Source: Marasmius tenuissimus (taxonomy: Eukaryota; Basidiomycota; Agaricomycetes; Agaricales; Marasmiaceae). From it: a stretch of DNA of 64,000 bases. Under the pieces are notes generated by a model. The model was not told the origin of the DNA, ran no database searches, and saw nothing but the letters and a program-made list of their open reading frames with translations. Each line of letters starts with the position of its first letter. Within the stretch, counting starts at the first letter, position 1. Location of the stretch: assembly GCA_029532415.1 (NCBI GenBank), contig JAQOTA010000042.1, positions 62,001 through 126,000 on the forward strand, in the 5' to 3' direction. Positions 1 to 12,463 of the stretch are shown one piece after another. The position numbers and the translations under genes were made by a program.

Positions 1-1368
1 GTACTACACAAGTCAGCACACGAAAGATAGGCTAGGCAGGTTAACATACCGGAAGTGGAGTATGTGGCTTCAACACCAGCGCTGAAGTTCTTAAAATACC
101 ATTGAGGGGAAGGGGTCAAGGGAAAGTGGGCGATGATTTCAGGTTGGTTTCGGTCGACAACAGCCCCGAACGTCAGAAGACCATGACGTGCGAAAGCTGA
201 GAGATCTTCAACGCGCCTTGTTTGCCCCGATGACGCAATCACATGCAAAAAGTCGCCAAGTTGGTTTTCAAAGTAGGCGACGATCTCAGTGGGGTTGAGT
301 CGAGGAGGTGTTTCGTGGCGAAGTGGGGTTGGTGGATAGAAGAATGGATTGGAAGAGAGGTCGATGTTTGGTTGGAAGAGAGAGATGAATGCAATGTCGT
401 AGTGCCACGCGTGGGTTTTGCGGTTGAATGTCCAAAACCTCCACTTGCCCAAAACCTGTTATTCAACTATTAGGAAGGCTAGTATTATGAATAAACCACC
501 AACAGGTATTCTCAGAGTTGTGTCTGCGCGCAAAGCAAGAAACGAGGTGGTCTAAAGACATCATCAGCCGACGTGGGATGTGGAAAAGCGGGACATACAC
601 ATGTATGCCAAAGGTAGTACCACACAACTTGACTCCCTTCAGCCCACATCTTAATGGCAAACTCCTCCCCGTTTGCCAGTTCTTCAACGTACTTGTCAGT
701 GCCCGCAAATAAACCCGCCGACCAAAAACCCATACCGTCATGCACAATCCATGTCAGGTGCTTGGACTGGCCTATTCCAACCAGCTGGGGGAACAGTGCC
801 AATCTAGACCTTGGTTAGAATACCACTCCGCGGGCAGGCATCTGGACATACCGCCGAGATGCCAGCTCTCTACATACACGCTTGGATATCTGTGACAGCT
901 CATGAGATACTGACCCAAACACCCATGAAGTGCACTTACAATATCAAGACCCTCTTGAGTCCCGTCCATTTTCTCAATTGCTATGCTTGTGAAACTCCCT
1001 GGAAGTCCCATTACCTCAACGTGTTGCATGGTTTTCCTAACTCTCGTCACTTTGGACCGTTGTTGTGATTCCCCACGATCCAATCCTTGATGTTTCGTTT
1101 CCATGACCACTTCTAGGACCTGCGATGAGACATCCCTCCGCACAATGATGTCGCCCATGAGTATCTTTCTGAACGTATTCCCGTACTATGATCCAGTCAG
1201 AACGTCAGCAATCAATATATGGCCCCCGCGCACCAATTCAACCGTATCCCCTCGATCATTGTAGTATGTGTTCGTTGTTGTCGTCAAGTTGCCACTTACA
1301 CTTTGTATATGTGCATTATGGCCGATCTGGACATCTCTGGCATCTGTGAAGACATTATTCATTGTCAT
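1..1368 (-). CDS. Family A gene, copy A1 (5' exons only; runs off the left edge)
   Basis: This is the first of six related minus-strand genes. The start ATG is at 1368. Exons read from comparison of the copies: 1368-1234, 1185-940, 889-852, 803-736, 681-599, 551-504, 455-50, then 3-1 and beyond the window. Exon lengths (135, 246, 38, 68, 83, 48, 406) match the other copies apart from whole codons. Introns 1-5 and 7 have normal GT donors (GTGCGC, GTAAGT, GTATGT and similar) and CTAAC/CTGAC-like branch sites; intron 6 has a weak donor, GTTGGT. The reading frame is open throughout. The N-terminus reads MTMNNVFTDARDVQIG, then a Thr run and NTYYNDRGD, and a later exon joint gives VHDELANG. I do not recognise a named family. 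The N-terminal half resembles uncharacterised kinase-like proteins of agaricomycetes (recollection, not a search). It is partial, so its integrity is unknown. Confidence 0.7.
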
Positions 1369-2130
1369 CCACAAGGAATCAAAGAGAAACTGAGATGATG
1401 GTTGGTTGTGATGGCGGGGGAAAGGGAAGAATGTCTGTCGCTCGTGCGCCCATTGTATATGTGAGACTGCGTACCAAGCCCCGTGTCCTAAATGCTGTAT
1501 TGGACCTCGTTATGCCCACCAATACGACGATTGCATTGGGCTCACATGACTATCAGAAGTTGGTCTTAATGATGCCCGATCTTTTTGTTGTTGTGCCGGC
1601 TGATATGAGCACCGCCATATCAACCCAAATATTCGGGCGGATTAGAACTTGAGTGAAAGTAAGCAGATAACAAACATACACGAAAGCCACATGGTACCCC
1701 ACATACCAGCTAAAGCGCTGCAGCTGGAATGTAGAAGCAGGTGAGCTGTGGACAAGATATCGACAAGGTGGTTTGAGGATGGTGGTTGGGATAACAACAA
1801 CCTACATTGTTTAGCGACGAATCAACCAGTCACTTGCACATCTAGCGGGTGATATTGTTCCTGACAAAAATCGTTCACCAATTCCCCTTCATGATTGAAA
1901 CAGCGCTGTTATGAAGTACAGTGACCTTAGGCGAGAAAAACAAGGCAAAGTGAAGGCGCGAGAAGACAAGCTGGTACTCCCAATAGACTAGTTAGTGATA
2001 GTGCATTGACACCAAAGTACCTCGTCAGTTTCTCCGAAAGAAAATTACCGCTCTAGCCGGCGCAAAAGTTTTCGTGGCCTGGTTAAGAAAAGTACAAGGT
2101 GGAGAGCGACTCACCTGATCATCTGGCTCA
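1369..2130. other. Conserved block upstream of A1 (block C)
   Basis: This block lies directly 5' of the A1 start and recurs upstream of A3 and A5, in decayed form upstream of A2, and in diverged form upstream of A6. On the minus strand it keeps a hydrophobic reading frame (around 1560-1740) with WYVGYHVAFVYVCYLL followed by VLISAGTTT. The same stretch can also be read as an intron with donor GTATGT and acceptor TCAAG. It could be 5' UTR with an intron, promoter sequence, or a small separate gene. From about 1800 to 2130 I see nothing definite. Confidence 0.4.
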
Positions 2131-3500
2131 GAGGTGTACAACTGCTTCAGTCGATGCATAATTCCATCGTTTCATTGTCTGGCTCGCTCGCTTCGTGTGT
2201 ACAAGAGTCTAGGGTGGGTACTAGTCCAACAGTTTCATTTGGCTCTAGATTTGTTAGATCTGAGGAAGCGGCACAATGACCGTCATGACTTGAATAGCTC
2301 GAGAGCTTCCTTTCGAACCTTAGGCTATTTACCTGACCACTCTGACTTCTCAGCCTCACTCCATCCAAATAACTCATCGAGAATCAATGAGAGGTAAAAA
2401 TCTCTTTTACTTATTTAAAACCTTCACTCCGTTTGATCTAGTTCTAGCGGTGATTTTTGGTCTGCTGGCGTAGGCAAATCAGAACTCGATTGGGCTTGGC
2501 GGGAGGATTGAGCTACTTATATCGATGACGATTCGAACACTTGGTGGGTCCAGCATTCTCTCCGTCCTATACTTCTCTAAGGCAACGGGCTTGACGCCAG
2601 GACTGGTGCTCATGCAGTGTTTCAACTCGCTGCTCGATGCATTGTTATATTCTTTGTTTAACAAGACGAACCGTGTATTGCGCACAGTCACCGTACAAAA
2701 TGATCACAAACTTGAACTTCAGCGACCTTCTCGGCTGCTAACGAGTGATATAGAATGAATCTAGTCAGAGGTCCTTTGCATTTGCTGATACCCGTACTTC
2801 TCTCGATAAGTCTGCAAGAGTCAAGAGCTTCGCGAGTGCAAATTCAAGAGTCACATCCCTTTTACTTGCTATTGATTTACCCGCTACTTAATGAAAGAGA
2901 ATATAGCACAAGGGGGGGCATCACTTACCAGTGCTCAAATATATGGCGATTTGGTATGCAGAAGGTCTACGTTTGATTCGTGGTGTTCTCAAATAGAGAT
3001 AGATTCAAAAAAACCTGCAATGGGCAAGTAGAGGAAGAGACATACCCGAATTAGCCCGGCTCGGAGAACAATACAGGCCTTTGAAGGGTTAAACCCCGGG
3101 AAACGTTATCAACATCCTCCTTTCTTGCGATATCTGTGGTACTGGGGGTACTCAAATATGCGGTGCGTGAATATAGGAAACATGATGTTGAGCTCTGAGG
3201 ATGGGCTTCACAGGCTCACAGGTACCTCCGACCAACCTGTGCTAGTTATATGCGAAGGGAATCGGAATGAACGACGTCCGGTGAAATACTCAAGCAGAGT
3301 CTTGCTGAGGTCAACAAAATGGCCAAAGAGACAGACGAGAACGCGATCTCTTTCCCATAAATTGCATCGTGGAATTTTAGAGAGTCTCGAATTCTCCGGT
3401 ATCTACCAAATACAAGGCATTCCCAGAGGCGAGCGTACGACTATTGGAATAAAGTCTCACAATGTTGATGGTCAGCGCTCAGCAATTGCTGGGATATGAA
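2131..3500 (+). pseudogene. Module D1, left part: plus-strand gene remnant
   Basis: This region is about 90% or more alike to 29290-30620 in the second duplicated block. Around 3290-3350 a short plus-strand frame is shared by both copies and looks protein-like (ILKQSLAEVNKMAKETDENA), but flanking stops and unclear splice sites prevent a full model. The long open frames here differ between copies in ways that do not favour any one of them. I do not recognise the product. Treat it as a likely remnant of a multi-exon plus-strand gene. Confidence 0.3.
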
Positions 3501-4480
3501 TCCACTAAGACCAAGCCGTGGGAACGAAACAAATGAGCTTGAAAAGTGACGAGCATACCTCGAAGATCTTTCACAAAGCATAGTTTCGGCAACAAGTTTA
3601 ACCTCTCGGCGTTGACCTCCCACTAGATCGATACAAGTAGCCCCGCTCCGAGAGGCTAGTGAAAACGTCACCGTGGAGTTCAACCGAGATTTAATCTGTT
3701 CGTTGCTTGTTCAAGAAACCAATATGGGAAAATAGACGCCAACCTCGTGTCGTCTCTAGCACGAACTGAATATTTCATTCCAGCACCGCTTCCCGATGGG
3801 CCAGGCACTGAGGAAGTAGTCAGGTACTCTGAGAAGAAGGAGAACTGAATTTGAGGCGTCAGCACTGGCCCCCTTGTGAAGCGGTAAAAATCACCTGGTA
3901 TTCGTATCAGATCGAATTTTAATCAGCACTTACCTCTAACGGACCTATAAGGTAGCATCCCAGATGAAAACGATAAACTACGGCACTATGTGGGGCATAG
4001 AAAACGAGCCATCAAAATTCCCCTGGACCAGTATTCTTAATCAGGACTCAGTACGCCCCTTTCCCACCCAATCTTAGGCGGTTTTGACTTCCCAGATCTC
4101 ACTCAGTCTTCTTCGAACGAACGTCACGAACATAAGAAGAGTCGATACAAAGGATTCTTGGTCGAGTGTAGATGGGCACACACCAACTTGTATAGCTTCG
4201 TATGGTCACCGTTTGATTCAATCAAACGGTACGACCGTAGTCCGCTCAGTCGTTTCTTGCGTTCTACACACAATCCCCCCTTTGCCATGTCGTGAATCAT
4301 CTATATTGCCCATACTTGGAGATACTGTCCTAGAGTTCCTCGCCATGGGCTATCATGCTTGTTCTCTTGAGCCTTCATATGAGGCCGAGTTATCCAACGA
4401 ACTACTCGTGTTAGAGGTAGAATCACAGCAGATTGAGGCTTGGTTATTGGGAACTAGAATTCTTACCCTCGCATGAACCC
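3501..4480 (+). pseudogene. Module D1, right part: broken copy of the D gene
   Basis: Two blocks here match plus-strand coding segments that are better preserved in D2 (30775-30976 and 31482-31867). One block (about 3625-3840) encodes a segment ending RTEYFIPAPLPDGPG, but one T is missing relative to D2, which shifts the frame. The other (about 4085-4232) encodes GFDFPDLTQS then CRWAHTNLYSFVWSPFDS. After the intron starting GTACGA, one extra base at the next exon puts the acidic C-terminal tail out of frame. The differences are frame-breaking in D1 and not in D2, so D1 is probably a pseudogene. The product is unrecognised. Confidence 0.4.
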
Positions 4481-6345
4481 ACGACAAAGGCAAATGGCTG
4501 CAGATCAGATCGCCGACAGCGTCTTTGCTATATCAGCGTCGGCACTTTGATTGCGTATGAGGACTCAGTCAGAGGGAATAAGGGTTGTTCAGGCCCAGGG
4601 CTGGCTACGTGCCGGCTAGAGGATATATGATGAATGACGATGACACCAGGTACGTAATTCAATCATGTCCCGTGGACTGGTGATAACCTGATTTGACTAT
4701 GTTCAGAACTCTGGCGGTCAACGAACTTTGGCTGTACCAGATCAACTTGGAATGGCTAGCATCCCTGCTTCCTATATACGGTTGGCTGAAGAGAGGGTAC
4801 GGAGTCATTGTCAGTTCGGAACAAGCCTCATCTTCTTCTTGATCCATAGCACTAGCTTGAAGCTCTCGATGGATCACGATCCAAAGAGCAAAGATCCTTA
4901 ATCATTGTCTGTCTTTCTTCGCCCCGTCGTTCTTTACTTGGGTTCCCGCCCTGTTAAGTTTCTTTCTAATAATCAATCTCACAAAGATATTCGAACATTT
5001 GCTGACGCTGAAAAGAGACATAAACAACAGGTGAAGATGGCTAGGAATAGATGGTAATGGATCAAAACAAAACTGGTCGCAAGCAAGCCAATTCAAGCAC
5101 TACGTACTCGAGGCTTCTATTCCCGCGTTGTACTGATGCTCTGTGTTTCCAAATTAACTCTCCGTAGCTGGCAGCTCGGAATCTGCCTCCACCGGCTCCT
5201 GAATATGAAGTGCTTACGGCAAAGAGAATCCAGCATTTCGCTTTTTCTTCTACTCATGCGAGTTTGCTCTCCTCGGGTCGGGAATTCAAGATCTACGCGT
5301 AAGGCTTATGCTCACCCGAGAACTCACTCCGCAAAGGCAGGGCGTGTGAGTAGGTAAATTTTTGTGGCTTTTGGCCGTTACATCCGCTGACCACCTTGTT
5401 TATCTTAGCTGCGTAGGAAACAAATTCGTCAAATTCGGAGGGCAATCTTCACGATAAACCTTCAACAGTGATATCTGGTCGGCGTCTCATATACCAACCA
5501 TCTTTCTCATCATCTGGAACGCACCCTCAAATGACACAGATACAAGATGTCCCGAGCGTTCAATCGCGCAGATACGAGTCAATCCCGTCACTAACCTGCC
5601 TTCTTCTCTTGTCATTGGGATCCGAAATACCCTCCAACAATCCTTTGTGGCTAAGTTGACACTCGGCTCCTATGATAGGTAGTCGTGGGGATGATTTCCA
5701 CGGCTCACGCAGGGGTAGACTCAGGGGTTGGCAAATACCTTACTTTCCTTCGCTAACGACTTAACCTTGCGTTTGATAGGCATTACTGGTGGGCTGGACA
5801 ATCAAGCAGTAAACATTGAACATTCAAGGAATTGTGGAACGGTGGAATTGGTATGGATTCATATTGAACTTGGTGATACCATCCCAGGTGCGTCCATATT
5901 GTCTTTTCAGCCTAAATTTCTTTTTCGAGGGTGCTAATGCTACCTACAGTTTGCCGAGTTATATTTGAAAGGAAACCCTCCCAGATTGTATTCTGTGACT
6001 CTGTAGAAGATTCAAGCACCTATTTGCGGTGACCGTGTGGCGAGATCCGGTCGTCTCTCCATGAGGTCAAACGTTATGAGCCTCCTCCGGACATATACGA
6101 GAGAGGCAAGCCTTTCTGCTTGATTGGGAGTTGGTACCCCCAGAGCTGTGGTTATGATTACTTTTCAAAACTTCAAGGGCTCTTATCCCGATTTAGTCTC
6201 AACGAATTCAGACAATAGGACTGAATCGAAGGGGAATCAGATGTGGGTAATCGCAACCAAAGTGGAATGAGGCAAGTCTGGGACGAAGCAGTCACGGACT
6301 CAATTAGGCAAAGAGAACAAACATAACACGAGGGCTGTGTGCACG
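4481..6345 (+). pseudogene. Module D', fragments of a second plus-strand gene
   Basis: This stretch has a sister at 31870-33760, and its right part has a more diverged relative at 20060-21160. An intron with donor GTACGT at 4650 and acceptor TTCAG ending at 4706 precedes an exon reading NSGGQRTLAVPDQLG and AEERVRSH; the sister keeps the exon frame but has lost the GT donor. Around 5540-5590 a short peptide, YKMSRAFNRADTS, is shared in modified form by all three copies. No complete gene can be drawn. The product is unrecognised. Confidence 0.3.
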
Positions 6346-6349
6346 TATA

Positions 6350-8665
6350 TTACAATCTTCTCCTTTTCCTGGATCCGTTCGCTCGCGCTCGTTTAGCTGA
6401 AGCTGAAGAACGAGCTCTGGACCTCCCAGTCGACCGCATGAGCCCCCGAGATGACTTTCCAGTGGTTTTGATGATCTGAAGATACCTGATTATTCGGGGA
6501 TTTGTTTTGGGTCGTATCCGAGGGCAAGGGACAGTATCTTTGAGGATGACAGAGGGCAATGAATAAATGGTTCTCCGATAGTAGCTGCCACTTACCTGTT
6601 GAGAATACATGGTTCAAATTTCTATCTATACTTGACTCATTTGAGTTACAGGCTGCAGCTTCAAAAGGATCACCTGAGGCCTCAGAAATGAGCCGACGAC
6701 CCGGGGACTCCGATACATAGACAGGAATTGGAACTCACCTGGTACTAATGCGGGATACCCACGTTCCCATGCATAGATTCTACCATCTGAGCCATAGTTC
6801 CGTGTTTGTAAATACTCGTCTACTGCCCGGTAATCGGAGCTATACCACGACGAGCCGATCCAGGACAGAACCTTAAGCCTGGGAATCCCGTTCGTCTCCC
6901 AATCCTCCTCGGATATCGCATGTTTTCCGTACGGGTCAAAGGACCAGTAGAACAGAGAGCCGGGAAGGGGATAATGTATAGAAAACATCCCGTTTCTATG
7001 CTCCATAAGCATCGGAGGGATAAAAAGATGAATGGGGGTCGGGGATGTGGGGTTATTGGGGATTGTGCCGACAAGAGAAAATCGAACGTCAGTAATGAAT
7101 ACTGAGGGAAATAGAGATCAGTGGGGAATTGGCGAGAAATGGAGGTGCACTTGCCCAGGTCATTCTCCGGATCATGACACCCAAAGCCAAAAGGAATAGA
7201 TTGAGCGAGGTAGGCAGTGTGTTGTTGAAGTAGATCCGGAAGGCACCAGGAGAAGTGAAGGTCCACATTCACCGTGGGCTGGTCAGAGCAGAAATCAACA
7301 CGAGATGGTACTACACAAGTTAGCACACGAAAGATGGCTGGGCAGGTGGGCGCACCGGAAGTGGAGTAGGTGGCTTCAACACCGGTGCTAAAGTTCTGAA
7401 AACACCATTGAGGGGGAGGGGTGGAGGGGAGGTGGGCTATGATTTCGGGTTGGTCTCGGTCGACAACAGCCACGAAGGTCAGAAGGCCATGGCGTGCGAA
7501 AGCTGAAAGATCTTCGATGTGCCTTGTCTCCCCTGTTGACGCAATCACATGCAAAAAGTCGCCGAGTTGGTTTTCAATGCAGGCAAAGATCTCGGTGGAG
7601 TCGAGTTGGGGAGGTGTTTGGTGGCGAAGTGGGGTTGGTGAATAGCGGAGTGGTTTGAGAGAGAGGTCGATGTTTGGTGGGGAGAGGGAGATGGAAGGGA
7701 CGTCGTATTGCCAAGCGTGGGTTTTGAGGTTGAAATTCCAGAAACCCCGCTCTGCCCAAACCTGTCATTCATCTATAAGAGGGGTAAATTTTATAAATAA
7801 ACCACCTACAGGTAGGGTCAGAGTCTTGTCTGCGCGCAAAGCAAAATACGAGGTGTTCTAAAATTATCATCAGCCGACGTTGGATGCCAAAAAGGTGGAT
7901 ATACCTGTGTATACCAAAGGTAGTACGACACAACTCGACTCTCAGCCCACATTTTGTTGGTGAATTCCCACCCGTTCGCCAGCTCTTCGATGTAATCATC
8001 AGTGTCCACAGGTAAAACCACCGACCAAAAATCCCTACCGTCATGCACGATCCACGTCGGGTGCTTGGACTGGCCTATTCCTACCAGCTGGGGGAATAGC
8101 GGCGACCTGAGATCAAATTAGTAGACCACTCCGCAAGCATGTATCTGAACAAACCGCCGAGATGCCAGCTCCCTACATACTCTCTCTGATATCTGCAATG
8201 GCTCATGAGATGATGACCCAGACTCCTATGAAGTGTGCTTACAATCTCAAGACCCTCTTGAGTCCCGTCCAATCTCTCAATCACTATGCTGGTGAAATTT
8301 CCTGGGAGTCCCATTACCTCGACATGTTGCGTAGTTTTCCTGACTCTCATCACTTTGGATCGTTGTGATTCCCCATGATCCAATTCTTGATGTTTATTTT
8401 CCACAACCACTTCTAGGACCTGCGAAGAGACATCCCTCCGCACAATAATGTCGCCCATGAGTATCTTTCTGAACAGATTTCCGTACTATGCTCCTGTCAG
8501 AACGTCGGTAATCAGTATTTGGTTCACGCGCACCAATACAACTGTATCCCCTCGATCATTGTAATATGTATTCGTCGTCGTCAAATTGCCGCCTACACTT
8601 TGGAAGGTTGCATTATGGCCAATCTGGACGTCTCTGGTGTCAGCAAAGACATTGATCATCGCCAT
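6350..8665 (-). CDS. Family A gene, copy A2 (intact, 11 exons, 599 aa)
   Basis: Exons on the minus strand: 8665-8534, 8485-8243, 8192-8155, 8106-8039, 7984-7905, 7857-7810, 7761-7356, 7310-7155, 7101-6739, 6673-6596, 6537-6350. They total 1800 nt and translate without a stop before the end codon. Intron 8 is a GC-AG intron (donor GCAAGT). Residues 1-44 contain NVFADTRDVQIG and a Thr/Asn-Tyr stretch. Residues 45-165 lead to VHDELANG near 158-165. Residues about 205-235 hold WNFNLKTHAWQYDVPSISLS. Residues 391-511 hold HAISEEDWETNG and YAWERGYPALVPG. The last 50 residues are Arg/Lys/Ser-rich and end KRRRL, which could be a nuclear-localisation or nucleic-acid-binding tail (inference). There is no signal peptide or obvious membrane segment. 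The family is unrecognised; kinase-like ancestry of the N-terminal half is suspected only. Confidence 0.8.
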
Positions 8666-9480
8666 CTGCCCAAGAAGCAAAAATGAGGAAAATGCTGGTC
8701 AACTTGTGGTGGTGAGGGGAAGGGACGAACGTCGTTCTGTCGCTCGCACACTAGCTGTATATGTGAGGCTGGGAACAGAGCCTCGTGTTCTACATGCTGT
8801 ATTAGACCTCGTTATGTCCACCAATACGACGGAGTCATTGAGCTCACATGACTGTCACAAATAGACAGAGGTCTTCCTGCTGTTGTGCCGGCGGCTGATA
8901 TGAGCGAGCCGCCACATCAACCCAAACATACGGGCAAACAGTGAATACTCACGAAGGCATAACCGCCGAGGCGCTAGAGACGGGAGATTGCTGGTGAGCT
9001 GACGCCGGCGTCACTGTGCTGTGAGCGAGATACCAGAGTGGCGGTAATGGGGGAAAGACGAGCAGCACTTGAATCTATCAATGACAACTTTGATACATTG
9101 ATAGCTCCCTTGCTTGTCTGTCGAGGGGTATTCCTAACGAAGTCGTCCTCGAATCACCGCATAAGATTGGATCGAAGACCTCAAGTGGTCCTCAGCTAAA
9201 CTGACCTTCAGGGAGAAATACAGGTTGTGATGACAGCGTGCGGGTGGTGTCCAATAATAGTCAAAAGACGAGCTGATACACCAAATAAACATTCAAGATC
9301 CTTTGCCAGATTCTTCGACGAGAATTACCTGTTATTATACGCTTTGATCACCCCGAGAGGGTTTTTTCCGACGAGCCTGAAGTAGGACCGACTTACCTCA
9401 CCATCTGTCTCGGAGATGTACGTTTGCCTTCTCTCGGATTCATAGGACCCACATAACCTCATTCTTCTCCGGGCGTTATA
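8666..9480. other. Decayed block C upstream of A2, then unassigned sequence
   Basis: At 8670-8960 the sequence is a shortened and diverged version of the block found upstream of A1, A3 and A5; on the minus strand LISAAGTTA is still visible but the hydrophobic frame is broken. From 9000 to 9480 I see no gene or repeat that I can support. Confidence 0.3.
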
Positions 9481-9671
9481 CCTTTATCTTGTCCGATGGG
9501 GTGTTTGGAGGGTAAGAAACCAATGGTTCTGGTACCTCAAAATCTGCTGCGTGTTAAGCAAGTGACATAGTGAGCAAAAACCAAAGATGAACAACGAGAG
9601 GTTTGAGCAAGGGTAGATTAGGAAGTCAGTGTGGATATTCAACTGTTTGGGGGCTGGATCAGATGCGTCCA

Positions 9672-10443
9672 TTAATACCTCAGTACGCCATTCCGCGGGA
9701 AATGGGAGCCACGGAAAAACTTGCTGACCACTGATCTGGAAGATTTCGATCCCTGCTCCTTCAGATCAACTCGAGAGTCAGCACGATGAACTGTCTTCAC
9801 GATCCTACAATGGTGACGTGTCTGGGAGCCTACTGAGACCTCAAGAGAAGATTTGGTTGTTGAGAGGAAAAATGTGTGAAGACTTACGAAGATCGCCCCT
9901 ATGAGTACGACCAATACTAGGACTTCACTCCCAAACTTTATGAGTTTCAAAACGGTGATTGCTCGTGCTGAAATCGTAATTTTGGTGTACCAAGAGTCCA
10001 AGACTCGAGCCTTTCGATCCATGACACTGTCGCTCAAGTGGTTGATCTGGTTTCCCCCGATAGTGAAGAATGTAGCTTCGTCTCCTGATAATCGCATAAT
10101 ACCAGGTGTTGCCAATCGAGAGCTCACAATAACAGCCTAGATATGGTGCCAAGCTATCGGGGGGAACGGGTGGGACCGACGCTCAAGGGGGAACTACAGA
10201 TAATTTTAATCATCGAGAGAGAGTATTCAAGCTGAGACGAATGGCGGTTTCGCTAGGGCGTATCCCGCGGTAATAAGCATCGGGCCTTGAGTGATTTCGT
10301 TCCAGTTCTGGTCTCTTCGGACTAAAGTTTGGCCAAGATACCCAGCTAGAAATCGCCTGAGTACCGAAGAAGGTCTTGATCTCGAGCGGGGGTAAAAAGC
10401 CAACAAAAAAAGCGCTCACATAGCCCAAATTGGAGAACGTCAT
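9672..10443 (-). CDS. Family B gene, copy B1 (unrecognised, one likely membrane segment)
   Basis: Comparison with B2 (16104-17047) and B3 (22180-22860) shows a conserved minus-strand frame in this block. One segment reads LAGYLGQTLVRRDQ then GPMLITAGYALA. A later exon reads GNQINHLSDSVMDRK and ends in the hydrophobic run VLVLVVLIGAIF just before a donor GTAAGT (exon end at 9888). That exon is open in B1, while B2 and B3 carry stops in it. The upstream part in B1 has an in-frame stop near 10430, so the true start is uncertain. It is possibly a small membrane protein; no family is recognised. It lies between A2 and A3 on the same strand. Confidence 0.4.
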
Positions 10444-10449
10444 GATTCA

Positions 10450-11650
10450 GACTCTGCCTGTACCTGCTTCCGTACGATCACCATCAATTTGACCTCACCG
10501 TAACTTCTCTTCCGTACCATCCTATTCCCTTTGTCTTCCAAATTGCTCGGTCACCTTCTGATAAAAACTTTGGTCGTCATTCTAGCTTCGTCTCATACAA
10601 GCCCGTTCTGTGACGAACCAAAAGTTGGAGCTACCAGTCTGAGCTCTTAAAGTTTGACCATGCGGCTATAGATTCCAACTGGGGTCGCCAGTCGGGAGAT
10701 GTGGATGTCTTGCTTGGAGGATACATGCCGATGCTAAAGTACGCCTCTCTTTAAATTAAGCTCCGCCTGATTGCACTGCTCGTGAAGGAATGGCTGACAA
10801 GGGGACATCCTCTCTGTGTCACAGAGTTGCGCTAGAGGCTGGAGATCTACGGTCGAAAACTCGGCATTGGCGTGAGTTTTCATGGACAATCAGTTTGCTC
10901 ATCATTTGTGCCATCTCTGTTCATGGTGGAACGAATGCTAAAACCACTGAAGGACTATGCGGGGCTTCGGCCTGAGATAATCGTTAAGGTTCATGAAGTT
11001 CTACATCTCCCCATCGTTTTACGATGCTAGCGCCGCTATGTTCTCATGTGCTGACGTTGCTTGAACGGGGGCATATGGTCCTAGGCTCGATCCCTAGACA
11101 ATTTCTCGTTGACTCTGGCACGAGTCCCCCGTTGAGGGACGATCACCGAACGTTAGATATTCCCCGTTGAATGCTTGGCAGAGGTATCCGCCAATGCTAG
11201 CGCCGAAGACGGACATCTTCGCCTATCTTTATTCATGGCCGTGGTCGCTAAGATGGTACATTATATTCGATAGGTGTATCCGGTGTCAATGTATCCCAAT
11301 CATCATCGACATCTTTGTGAGGTTGATACGTCACGTATGAATCCGGGATCCGTCGATGTGGATGGATGGTACGCGCAATGAGTTGAACAGCGGACTCAGA
11401 CCCAAAAAATAGCTCCAAGTACCCGCATCAAGTGTGCTTTGCGGCCACCGTCAAACTCTGGCGAGTCACGTTCAAATCCAGAAATGACAGTCAACCCGGC
11501 ATATACGAGCTCATAAAACTTTTATCCCCGTTGTTGGGGCCTTTCACTCCATACGGTCTTTTCAAACCGGCTTGCTCGAGAACCTCGACGCCCTTGGGCT
11601 AAATAATCAAGGGTTTTGAATCTATCCTATTTCCGCGAGCTGATCTTAAC
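10450..11650. other. No supported gene
   Basis: I see no convincing coding frame or element in this stretch. It ends with a good acceptor-like site (CTCCCAG) near 11670, just before the F fragment. Confidence 0.4.
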
Positions 11651-11660
11651 AAACTGACGT

Positions 11661-12220
11661 GTGCTCCCAGACAAGAATTTTTTATACAGAAGTTTTTACT
11701 GGCCGCTGCAATCCGGTTTTTTATATCCCAGAACCCGCACAGCACGGCTCATCCCGGTGGATAAAGGCGTTGATATACTACAAAAGTGCCACTGTCCACA
11801 ACAACGAGAATGCTCTGAAGGCGTAGGTCGGTCCTGGGTTACATCGTCGCTTTCCCTTTGTCACTGCTCAAGATTTCAACAGCTCACGTTCACGATTTGG
11901 AGAGCAAGCATGATCGGGAGTCCTGTGACTCATTGCTCGTGGTAAGTTCTCATATCCCTTGATTGTCTCTCGTGCTATGATGTGCTGTCTGGTAGGATTC
12001 GGTGTCAAAAGGGCCCTTGTAAGGCCGAGATCAGGTGCAACATGGTTGATCAGTGACAATATTGGCCGGAAACTCAAGGTTCTGAGTTGGAACAACGGAT
12101 ATCCCGTGCTTTCGCTCGTATGGGTATGTCTAACAACCACGTCAGATAAAACGGTCACTGCAAAAGTCCAACTTGTGGAGAGTGAGATCGATCGTTCAGA
12201 TCTTTTGAGGCGAGATTAAA
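11661..12220 (+). pseudogene. Module F, plus-strand exon fragments, copy 1
   Basis: Related sequences lie at 18460-18980 and 25000-25570. A putative intron runs from donor GTAAGT at 11941 to a TAG acceptor near 11994. After it, the frame shared by copies reads ELEQRISRAFARMG around 12085-12130, and the 18.8-kb copy has LEQRVSRVCSRR at the same point. In-frame stops are present upstream, so this is a fragment. The product is unrecognised. Confidence 0.3.
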
Positions 12221-12463
12221 TTTCCCCCGTTCAATGGGTGGTAATCCTCGCGTTCGACGAACTTTACCAGTGGTAACAGTCAGGATGTTTCGGTGGCTAA
12301 CTCCGACCAAAGGTAAGTTCTAAACCAATCATTTGTGTCTGTAAGAACTGGCGGTCATGGTGTTTCTGTAGGCCCGACTAGCATACCTAGCCGAACAGCA
12401 AAGGCACCCCCAGGGTAGAACTTGCACGATATATTTATTCCGGGAAGTGGGGTCTTGAAAAGT

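Noticed and set aside
1186..1374. Stop TAG between exons 1 and 2 of every family A copy, read at first as a conserved nonsense codon
   Set aside because: A 48-nt intron with a GT donor, CTGAC branch site and CATAG acceptor removes it in all copies.
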